Shown: in pieces, positions 1 to 5,470 of the stretch
Layout: each line of letters opens with the position of its first letter
How positions within the stretch are numbered: position 1 is the stretch's first letter
Source: Phycisphaerales bacterium
Lineage (GTDB): Bacteria > Planctomycetota > Phycisphaerae > Tepidisphaerales > Tepidisphaeraceae
Assembly (NCBI GenBank): GCA_003153655.1
Contig: PMAK01000006.1
Location: 1-5,470 of the forward strand
Direction of reading: 5' to 3'
DNA: 5,470 nucleotides
Program-made: the position numbers and the translations under genes
Notes under the pieces: generated by a model
What the model was told of the DNA's origin: nothing
Databases searched by the model: none
What the model saw: only the letters and a program-made list of their open reading frames with translations

Positions 1-87
1 CTGGTGCTGGCGAAAGTCGCCGACCAGGCCCATGGCCGGATCGTCGCACTCAGTCAGCAACAGCGGCCGCAGGAAGCATCAAAGTAG
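1..87 (+). CDS. C-terminal end of an unidentified upstream gene (partial)
   Basis: Reading frame 1 is open from the window edge to a TAG at 85-87, giving 28 residues that begin LVLAKVADQAHGRIVAL and finish with a polar Gln-rich tail. The composition (alternating hydrophobic and charged residues, then a disordered-looking tail) and GC-rich third positions fit a real protein end. The strong hairpin terminator 13 bases after the stop supports this. The segment loosely resembles the last helix and strand of histidine-kinase ATPase domains (LxLA...HGGRI), but the spacing is off by one residue and only one Gly follows the His, so I do not assign a function. The gene starts outside the window. Confidence 0.45.
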   Translation: MVLAKVADQAHGRIVALSQQQRPQEASK

Positions 88-100
88 CGCTCAACATCGC

Positions 101-140
101 AGGTCCGGTCGGGCATCCGTTCCCCGACCGGACCTCGTTT
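101..140 (+). terminator. GC-rich hairpin, likely intrinsic terminator of the upstream gene
   Basis: The arms 101-113 (AGGTCCGGTCGGG) and 123-135 are perfect reverse complements: 13 bp around a 9-base loop (114-122). The right arm is followed by CGTTT, so the T-tract is short, and termination may be partial or assisted. The position, just after the stop at 85-87 and before the next promoter, is what a terminator separating two transcription units would occupy. A hairpin acting only as an RNA 3'-end stabiliser is the alternative. Confidence 0.65.
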
Positions 141-145
141 ATGCG

Positions 146-173
146 CTGAAATTTGTCGTCGCAATGCTATCAT
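146..173 (+). promoter_or_regulatory. Candidate sigma70 extended -10 promoter for the SRAP gene
   Basis: TATCAT at 168-173 matches five of six -10 consensus bases and is preceded by TGC at 165-167, giving an extended -10 (TGnTATCAT). A weak -35, CTGAAA at 146-151 (four of six), lies 16 bases upstream. Transcription would begin about 7 bases after the -10, near 180, which is only 2-3 bases before the ATG at 183. I found no LexA-type palindrome (CTGT...ACAG) here, so SOS control is not supported. The promoter is predicted by eye only. Confidence 0.4.
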
Positions 174-182
174 CACTGAGTA

Positions 183-791
183 ATGTGTGCTCGCTACCGT
201 CTGAAACTTTCGCTCCGACACATCGCGGAATTGCTCGGTCTGAGCGTGACCGAGCTATTCGAGGAATTCTCGGAGCGGCCACGCCTGAACATCTCGATCT
301 CGCAACGAGTGCCCATCGTGACGCTCGATAATGGCCAGCGAAAGTTGGCCGTGGCCGAATGGGGATTTCTCGCACCTTGGGATAAATCCAAACGGATTTT
401 CAACGCCGCGGGCGAAACCGTCGCGGTCAAACCGACGTTCCGTGAATCCTTTAAGCATCGTCGATGTCTGATTCCCGCCGACGGCTTTTATGAGTGGCCG
501 AATAAGCAGCCGACGCTGATTCATTTCCCGGATGATCGGCTGTTTTGTTTCGCGGGGCTTTGGTTAGGCGGCACTATGACGATGATTACCTGCGCGCCGA
601 ACGATTTCATGCGGCTCATTCACCATCGAATGCCGGCGATCCTGCGCGACGAGGATTACGCGGCGTGGCTTGATCCACAATCTTCCGGTACCGAGTTGCA
701 ATCTCTAATTGCCATGAGAAATTGGGACGGGGTGCAAACAGATGCAATTCCAAAGCTGACACCCGATAGCGCATCAACAGCCCAGGATTGA
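183..791 (+). CDS. SRAP-family protein (YedK/HMCES type), abasic-site DNA-protein crosslinker
   Basis: This 202-residue protein belongs to the SRAP (SOS response-associated peptidase) family. Family members form a thiazolidine crosslink between the N-terminal Cys and abasic sites in single-stranded DNA, which shields them from cleavage. The start is fixed by function: Met1 is followed by Cys2 (MCARYR), and Cys2 must be exposed by Met removal. Visible family motifs are WGFLAPW (60-66), FNAAGET (73-79, Asn74), KHRRCLIPADGFYEW (91-105, active-site Glu104), FAGLW (123-127), HHRMPAIL (147-154, active-site His147) and YAAWLDP (159-165). The usual Arg of the NAR motif is Ala76 here. Length is slightly short for YedK-like proteins (about 220), with a brief C-terminus. 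No clear Shine-Dalgarno precedes the ATG; only GAG at 178-180 is present. The gene converges on hamB. Family assignment is secure; a role in the neighbouring defence system is only a possibility. Confidence 0.93.
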   Translation: MCARYRLKLSLRHIAELLGLSVTELFEEFSERPRLNISISQRVPIVTLDNGQRKLAVAEWGFLAPWDKSKRIFNAAGETVAVKPTFRESFKHRRCLIPADGFYEWPNKQPTLIHFPDDRLFCFAGLWLGGTMTMITCAPNDFMRLIHHRMPAILRDEDYAAWLDPQSSGTELQSLIAMRNWDGVQTDAIPKLTPDSASTAQD

Positions 792-896
792 CGGGATACC
801 ATCAGATGTCTCCGCCGCCTGATTATTTTCGATGCCGGGATCAGCATTGCGTGATGTGCTTCGTACTAGCTGTCCTTCATTTATCCTGCTCAATAT
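792..896. other. Convergent intergenic gap without a clear terminator
   Basis: This 105-base gap lies between the 3' ends of the + strand SRAP gene and the - strand hamB. It becomes AT-richer toward hamB (about 40% GC in 841-900 by hand count). The best hairpin I find (agcattgcgtgatgtgct, around 843-860) has only about five pairs including a G-T, and no T-run follows on either strand. I therefore do not call a terminator. No small gene or repeat is evident. Confidence 0.5.
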
Positions 897-3800
897 TTAA
901 TTGGCGGTAATGAAGGCGCGGAGCGCAGTCAGTTCTTTGCGGTAATGATCAGATAATTCTTTACCGACGTCTGCCGAACCATTTAGCCATTGTCGCCGTC
1001 GTTTTCGAACCCAATCCTTAAGCGCCTCATCAGTTTCGAGATTTGGCGGCGGAAATGCGTCGGCGAGAATGCGCGACGGGCGCCGCAATCGTACTCCGAA
1101 CCGAAACCACGCCAAGACGCCGGCCGAGTCGCAACCGTATTTGATGCACATTGGCAAGCAGGCAAGTGACAATGGCACCTTGCCCTCCAATATCTGCTCC
1201 GCGACGGCAAGAAATCCTCCGGCAAAAAGAGCGAGTGATGACCACGTTTCGAACACCATTCCCAAAGCACTTGGAATAGGCTTCCCCTGCGTTCGCTCCG
1301 ATGTGACTTCGTGTGTTGGCATCCCGAAGAGCTGCCCGGCAATCTCCGCGATGCTCCCGCCAGCCATCCACAATTCGAGCGGTTCTTTTATGGTGTCCCA
1401 CGCAGTCAACCAAGCTGCCGGCGGCGTCCAAGTATTTTCTCGTTCAAAGAGAAACAACTCTTGCTTCTTAAACATGTCTTTGAATTCTTTCGATGCCCGT
1501 CCCAAGTGCGCATCAGTCAGGTGACGCCGAATAAGAATTGGTGGAATGCGCGACATTACGCTTAGGAATTCTTCTCTCCATTGGTTCACCGTCCACTCGG
1601 TGCAATCCGCAGGAAGCTCTGCGCGAACGATCGCCCAGGCCTGAGTGATCGCAAACATTACAAAAAAATCAAGGCCGGCTCTTTGCGCCGCAATTGTCAA
1701 CCAATTCGGTGCGCCCGTCTTTTCGATAAACGCATTCTTTACATCAATGAGGTGTTGCACGTTCGCATCGGAAATATCAGCTAGTCCTTCGTGACGACGG
1801 CGATACGCGGCATAGCTGGCGCGCAGCACCGATGCTGGCTCCAGTTGATTGCCGTCCCCGCCAGCCAACAGCGCAGTGACCTGCAACTCAAGATCGGTCG
1901 TCGTCAGTTCCGAGCCAAGAGCGTTCTTGCAGAGTTCATCAACGAACGAATCGAGACCGCTGCCCACTGCGACAGCATCGTCCGATTTTTGTAAGAAATC
2001 GAGTTTCTGGCGAACCTTGAGAACATCCTTCAATGATCTGAACCCAATGACTTCATCTGGAATCGTGATAACTATGCCCTGATTCGCGAATCCAGCGCGG
2101 CCGGCCCGCCCGGCAGCATTCAATAGCTGCGAGAATTTCCGCTGCTCAACGACCTCTGCGTCTTGACCACGGGGATCTCCAATTCGCGTTCCTGCAATCA
2201 CTACGGCAAGTGCCGGGAGATTTAGACCTTGCGCCAGAGTTCCAGTAGCGAACATCACCGGCGCACTCCGGTTTTTGAATGCGGTTTCCGAAGCAATCTT
2301 CTCCGTTTCCAACATAAGCGAGGTATGGACGGCTATGCCTCTCCGCAGAAGAACTGCGACTTCAGACTCGCAACCGAGTTCACATTCTGAAAGAATTTGG
2401 CACACGTTAATCAGGTCAGGCATTGGCGGCAGGTGACTTAAAGTTTCTTCGCTGAGAGTGACCTTTTTTCCATTGGAGAATGGATAGTGTCGGCTTGCAG
2501 GCGTAAAAACTAACGTTTGAATGTTTTTTCCTGCAAGACACTCGGCGAGATTCACCGCAGTGCCATTGACCCAACTATCAGTGTTATAGTTGTAGTCCCA
2601 TTTTCCCGATCCGGTCATTTTGCGGTTGACGGCGAGGTCAGCATCGCAATCAATGGCCGCAATCGCGTAGTCCACCTCCATTGACGACTGCCAAGCTCCT
2701 TGAAGACCGGCCGCAATTGCGCACCTTGCAGTGAAAGCTAGATTCTTTCGTCGCGCGGGTAGTTCATTCAACGCCGCCTGTGCCGTGGTAGCTGCGGTCT
2801 GAAATGAAGCGTCGTCAACGCCGAGCGCCGACCGAAGAGTTCTCGTCGGCCGCCACCGAACAGATACCGGATTAGCGGAGGAGCCGGTTGCTTCTTGAAT
2901 CCAAGAAGCCAAGTCTTCGGGATTTTGAATGATGGCTGACATGAGTAAGAAGCGACAATCGGGAGCGCGTAGGATTAGTTGTGACACTACGAGTTCGGCG
3001 ACGGGGCCGCGCGACGATCCGGTGTCGCCGATGAGATGACATTCGTCAAAGATCACCAAGCGGCACGTTTTGAATGCTTCGGGAGAAAGGCGCAAGCCCA
3101 ATGCGCATTTCTCAGGCGTCATGACTGCCACCGAACCATTCGGCATCGTGTGAACCGCTTCCGTTGCAAATATGGAATATTCCTGGTCTCCGATAAATGC
3201 CATTATTGTTGTGTCCAGCGATGCAAGGCCACGCCTAAGGTCGCCGCGAATCTGTTCCGCAAGTGCGTTTGTCGGAGCGAGGTATAGCGCCCAACCCGAA
3301 CCGACGGCCTGCGATATGGCCAACTCGCCAACGAACGATTTGCCGCTCCCGGTCGGCATCGACACGACGGCATGTTTCGTCTCTCCAAGTATGCAGTTGA
3401 CGACGTACTCTCGCGCGGATGGCCACAATACCGGCCGTCCAGGCGAATGCTCGGTACCAAGTGCCCGGCTTTTCAGGTAGCTGCGATACAATGCGTCATC
3501 GACATCAGGCGGCGATGGTACGGTATGAACTAAAGATCTGTCGCCGAGTAAAGGAATACACATTCGCAGTAGAAAACTCAGGTGATATATTCTCGCATAG
3601 TCGTTGCCTCTGCGCGGCTCGACGCCGTCTGTTCTCGTGCTTCCCAATACACGGATCAGCGAATCGAGACGAGATATAGGGCTATCGAGCGTCAGAGTGC
3701 CATCGCTCAACCATTCAGCGACTTCTGCGGCTGCAATCCCGAGTTCAATGTAAAGACGCCCAATGGTGTCACGTTCGAGGTCGGCGGGTCCGAGCTCATC

Positions 3801-4364
3801 CGCATTCAGAAATTGCAGATTGTGAGTTGTCGGAAGCGGTGGGCTAAGTTGCATCTTGCACAGCCGTTCGAGATTTCGGTAGCACCACGCGGCTGATGCG
3901 ACGTTTAGATTTGCGTCGTCCGTCGCGACGGATTCAGGAAGCGTCAACACTCCTGCCGCGCACGCATCATATTCCGCGAGAAGATAGAGTAGTGCGGCTT
4001 CGATGCGCGGACACCGTTCGTTGTGGTGGATCTGATCGTCGGCACTTCCACTCTCGGGCTGAAACAGCGCAACGTAATCCGCAAGCAGTGCGAACGCTTC
4101 GGCGGCGACGAATGCACCGGCCCGCTTCTGCAAATCGTCCCGGTTCTGGTCGAACACGACATGGAAAATCATCACATTTGCCAAACGACGAAGAAATGAC
4201 AGAATTTCCGGCACATCCTCATTGTCGCTCGCATTCTGGCCGTTCGTACGCAGTTGAATAATCCGAAGATACGCGCGCGACAGCGCTCGTGCTGCCTCAT
4301 TGCGGGTAAGACCGTCAAATTCTGGAAAGTCGCCGAATAGCGACCGGGCAAAGTCGTCAAACAT
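897..4364 (-). CDS. hamB: HamB-like Ski2-type SF2 helicase of a Hachiman antiphage system
   Basis: This is a large superfamily 2 DEAD/DEAH-type helicase (1155 residues from ATG 4364), the predicted DNA-sensing motor of Hachiman. Residues 1 to about 310 form a mostly helical region without recognised motifs. The core follows: LWPSAR (313-318, Q-motif-like), Walker A MPTGSGKS (336-343, Lys342), Ia LAPTNALAEQ (362-371), TPEK (416-419), Walker B DECH (440-443), motif III SAI (476-478), motif IV TLVFTPAS (617-624), motif V FATGTLAQGLNLPA (705-718) and motif VI QLLNAAGRAGRAG (746-758). The remaining 400 residues are probably a ratchet/C-terminal module; LPMCIKYG (1070-1077) and GVRLRRPSRILA (1090-1101) recall related helicases. 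I prefer ATG 4364 because GGGGGG sits 7 bases upstream and the overlap with hamA is 8 bases. An in-frame ATG at 4391 would add nine residues but has only a weak GCGGG close to it. All ATPase residues are intact. AbpB of the E. coli AbpAB system is the nearest alternative name. Confidence 0.87.
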   Translation of the reverse strand: MFDDFARSLFGDFPEFDGLTRNEAARALSRAYLRIIQLRTNGQNASDNEDVPEILSFLRRLANVMIFHVVFDQNRDDLQKRAGAFVAAEAFALLADYVALFQPESGSADDQIHHNERCPRIEAALLYLLAEYDACAAGVLTLPESVATDDANLNVASAAWCYRNLERLCKMQLSPPLPTTHNLQFLNADELGPADLERDTIGRLYIELGIAAAEVAEWLSDGTLTLDSPISRLDSLIRVLGSTRTDGVEPRRGNDYARIYHLSFLLRMCIPLLGDRSLVHTVPSPPDVDDALYRSYLKSRALGTEHSPGRPVLWPSAREYVVNCILGETKHAVVSMPTGSGKSFVGELAISQAVGSGWALYLAPTNALAEQIRGDLRRGLASLDTTIMAFIGDQEYSIFATEAVHTMPNGSVAVMTPEKCALGLRLSPEAFKTCRLVIFDECHLIGDTGSSRGPVAELVVSQLILRAPDCRFLLMSAIIQNPEDLASWIQEATGSSANPVSVRWRPTRTLRSALGVDDASFQTAATTAQAALNELPARRKNLAFTARCAIAAGLQGAWQSSMEVDYAIAAIDCDADLAVNRKMTGSGKWDYNYNTDSWVNGTAVNLAECLAGKNIQTLVFTPASRHYPFSNGKKVTLSEETLSHLPPMPDLINVCQILSECELGCESEVAVLLRRGIAVHTSLMLETEKIASETAFKNRSAPVMFATGTLAQGLNLPALAVVIAGTRIGDPRGQDAEVVEQRKFSQLLNAAGRAGRAGFANQGIVITIPDEVIGFRSLKDVLKVRQKLDFLQKSDDAVAVGSGLDSFVDELCKNALGSELTTTDLELQVTALLAGGDGNQLEPASVLRASYAAYRRRHEGLADISDANVQHLIDVKNAFIEKTGAPNWLTIAAQRAGLDFFVMFAITQAWAIVRAELPADCTEWTVNQWREEFLSVMSRIPPILIRRHLTDAHLGRASKEFKDMFKKQELFLFERENTWTPPAAWLTAWDTIKEPLELWMAGGSIAEIAGQLFGMPTHEVTSERTQGKPIPSALGMVFETWSSLALFAGGFLAVAEQILEGKVPLSLACLPMCIKYGCDSAGVLAWFRFGVRLRRPSRILADAFPPPNLETDEALKDWVRKRRRQWLNGSADVGKELSDHYRKELTALRAFITAN

Positions 4365-5259
4365 TTGTCGGCCCCCCGCTCCCGGATACATAGACCCGCA
4401 TTAAATCGCAAATCTCATCAAATACCTTTCGAGCATCAGTCAGCGATAGTGGAACAAGCAGTTTTTTTGCGGCAGGCAACGTGAGCGCGCGAAGCGTACT
4501 TCGACTTCGCTTCCAATCAACAGCCTTTGCATCATCGCAGCAGACGAAAGGAAAATAACTTCGTTCTTGCCGCCAAAATGTCCCGCCAATCGACTCTCGA
4601 TGTTTTGCCGGTAGAGACGGACGCAGTTGATTCACCGCGGCTCGCAATTCCATGTCGCGCAAATTGTCATCGATTTCTTTCAGCCGATTCGACGCATCCG
4701 TGATTGCGCGGGCCGGATCATCCAGATATGCCTTGCATTCGCCAGCGGTAATGCCGAGCTCGTCGCCCAGGTAAATAGCAACGATATCTAAGCCGTGATC
4801 ATGAACGTCAAATTTAACTTGCGTTTTTACGAGTATTTCCCCTGACGGGTGATATGCAGCGTTGGCTTGGGCGAGATGGATCAGAAGATGGCTTATCGCT
4901 TCCCATACCCAGGGATCGCGTTGCATGATCTTAAAGTCGAGATCGGCAGAAGTATCGCCGATTACCGACACGACATCAGCGCCAATATCCCGTGCTAGAG
5001 TAGTTTCGTCGAATAGCGCGCTGCGAATCTGAAGATCAGCGCCGACACATTGGGCCACTGATCCGACGAGGTAAACGGCAGTCGCAAGTTTCGCGGCCGG
5101 CGAATCAAATTCGCCAATTGTCAAAACCGTGTGCGAGTCAAATTCGGCAGGCTCGACGGTCAAACATGACGCAAGGACGGTAATCGCCGTCGCGATGTCC
5201 TGTGCGAGATAGGTTGGGCCACGGTAGGCAACTCGCGATGAACGCGAACTCCCTGACAT
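4357..5259 (-). CDS. hamA: HamA-like (DUF1837) nuclease effector of a Hachiman antiphage system
   Basis: This 300-residue protein lies immediately upstream of, and overlaps, the large helicase gene, the arrangement of Hachiman (HamA-HamB) and of E. coli AbpA-AbpB. Residues 153-178 carry a restriction-endonuclease-like signature: Asp158 in HGLDIVAIY, then Glu174 and Lys176 in GECKAYLDDP, i.e. D-x15-E-x-K. Helix WVWEAISHLLIHLA (117-130) precedes it. A helical stretch with ASNRLKEIDDNLRDMELRAAVNQL (189-212) and a FWRQERSYFPFVCCDD segment (228-243) follow, matching my recollection of DUF1837 proteins. In studied systems HamA is inhibited by HamB and released to degrade DNA. The start is well bounded: an in-frame TAA at 5280-5278 lies only six sense codons before the ATG, and GGGAAG sits 3 bases before it. 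No signal peptide or membrane segment is seen. Family call rests on motif, size and partner, not on a search. Confidence 0.85.
   Translation of the reverse strand: MSGSSRSSRVAYRGPTYLAQDIATAITVLASCLTVEPAEFDSHTVLTIGEFDSPAAKLATAVYLVGSVAQCVGADLQIRSALFDETTLARDIGADVVSVIGDTSADLDFKIMQRDPWVWEAISHLLIHLAQANAAYHPSGEILVKTQVKFDVHDHGLDIVAIYLGDELGITAGECKAYLDDPARAITDASNRLKEIDDNLRDMELRAAVNQLRPSLPAKHRESIGGTFWRQERSYFPFVCCDDAKAVDWKRSRSTLRALTLPAAKKLLVPLSLTDARKVFDEICDLMRVYVSGSGGPTNV
4372..4380 (-). promoter_or_regulatory. Ribosome binding site deciding the hamB start
   Basis: On the - strand the bases AGCGGGGGG (4380 to 4372) end 7 bases before the ATG at 4364. This spacing suits a Shine-Dalgarno element, although the run is G-rich rather than AGGAGG. 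It lies inside the last codons of hamA, so ribosomes finishing hamA (TGA 4359-4357) would end 3-8 bases past the hamB start, favouring coupled translation. It supports ATG 4364 over ATG 4391. Confidence 0.45.
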
Positions 5260-5330
5260 ATACTTCCCGCCAATCTGTTAGCTCACGACGTGCTCCAGCG
5301 CCCAGCCGAACGCGCAAATTTCGCTTTGAG

Positions 5331-5359
5331 GCTAAACTGGATGTTAGCGAAACAGTCAA
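5331..5359 (-). promoter_or_regulatory. Candidate sigma70 promoter of the hamAB operon
   Basis: On the - strand TTGACT (5359-5354) matches five of six -35 bases, and TTTAGC (5336-5331), with a 17-base spacer, is a weak -10 (three of six). Transcription would start near 5324, leaving a leader of about 65 bases before the hamA ATG. The good -35 with a poor -10 suggests low constitutive activity or an activator, if the site is real. There is no promoter-like gap between hamA and hamB, so both would be read from here. Confidence 0.3.
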
Positions 5360-5364
5360 ACCTC

Positions 5365-5378
5365 GCCAATCGGTTGGC
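5365..5378. repeat. Short inverted repeat beside the hamAB -35 element
   Basis: GCCAATCGGTTGGC has 5-base perfect arms (GCCAA/TTGGC) around TCGG and ends 5 bases from the candidate -35 (5354-5359). A 14-base near-palindrome at this place could be an operator for a dimeric regulator. Repeats of this size also arise by chance, and no regulator gene is present in the window. Confidence 0.2.
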
Positions 5379-5470
5379 AAAAGAATGCCGTGCTTTGCTT
5401 CCGCGTATTTGAGCCCACCTCCGAACAATCATTCAGAGTTTTAAAATGCGAATGCAGAGAAGAGGACCTC

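Larger units (their letters stand above)
5260..5470 (-). other. Upstream region of hamAB, no convincing gene
   Basis: The 211 bases from the hamA start to the window edge contain the putative promoter and inverted repeat listed separately. Short overlapping frames exist on the - strand: 49 codons from ATG 5432 to TGA 5283, and a TTG-started frame from 5428 running into hamA out of frame. Neither has a Shine-Dalgarno site or a recognisable protein sequence. The strand and identity of the gene beyond 5470 cannot be told. Confidence 0.5.

Noticed and set aside
1..87. Assignment of the left fragment as a histidine kinase C-terminus
   Set aside because: The LVLA...HGRI pattern resembles the ATPase-domain end, but the spacing differs and the second Gly is absent; 28 residues are too few to decide.
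32..331. 99-codon + strand frame overlapping the hairpin and the SRAP start
   Set aside because: It runs through the terminator and promoter into the SRAP gene in another frame, has low-complexity Ser/Arg-rich sequence, and has no supporting ribosome site.
828..870. Possible bidirectional terminator between the SRAP gene and hamB
   Set aside because: The pairings found are 4-5 bp, include a wobble or mismatch, and no T-run follows on either strand.
1069..1524. 151-codon + strand frame opposite the hamB C-terminal region
   Set aside because: It is a shadow of hamB with no recognisable domain and no Shine-Dalgarno. hamB motifs and length make the - strand frame the real one.
3896..4261. 121-codon + strand frame opposite hamB
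   Set aside because: It is antisense to the hamB coding sequence, is Arg/His-rich as expected for an antisense frame of a GC-rich gene, and shows no motif.
5138..5428. 96-codon - strand frame (TTG start) upstream of and overlapping hamA
   Set aside because: It overlaps another 49-codon frame (5283-5432), covers the likely promoter, runs 122 bases into hamA out of frame, and has no recognisable protein or ribosome site.
5446..5470. Possible start of a + strand gene (ATG at 5446) running off the right edge
   Set aside because: Only eight codons are visible, with no ribosome site or promoter; nothing supports it beyond an ATG.

Overview
The window looks like an accessory (defence-island) stretch of a bacterial chromosome or large mobile element, probably from a proteobacterium. 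The evidence is a moderately GC-rich composition, short intergenic gaps, a bacterial-type SRAP protein and a two-gene antiphage operon. By hand count the first 120 bases are about 64% GC, while some later 60-base stretches fall to about 40%. Taxonomy cannot be fixed more closely from sequence reading alone.

Layout. Bases 1-87 hold the last 28 codons and stop of an unidentified + strand gene. A perfect 13-bp GC-rich hairpin (101-135) follows and looks like its terminator. An extended -10 promoter (146-173) then serves a complete + strand SRAP-family gene (183-791; YedK/HMCES-type DNA-protein crosslinking protein). This gene begins almost at the predicted transcript start. A 105-bp gap (792-896) separates it from two convergent genes on the - strand.

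The - strand pair fills the rest. hamA (5259 to 4357) is a 300-residue DUF1837/HamA-type protein with a D...ExK nuclease signature. hamB (4364 to 897) is a large Ski2-like superfamily 2 helicase of about 1155 residues. Their reading frames overlap by 8 bases. Together they form a Hachiman-type antiphage system, related to E. coli AbpA/AbpB. In known Hachiman systems HamB is a DNA-sensing helicase/ATPase that restrains HamA, and HamA then acts as a nuclease effector that degrades DNA in infected or damaged cells. The 211 bases upstream of hamA (5260-5470) carry a plausible promoter and a small inverted repeat, but no convincing gene.

The most notable points are the complete HamAB pair with a roughly 310-residue region before the helicase core, an SRAP abasic-site protein next door that may or may not be functionally linked, the loss of the usual Arg in that protein's NAR motif, and its near-leaderless transcript. 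I see no insertion sequence, tRNA, CRISPR array or integrase here.
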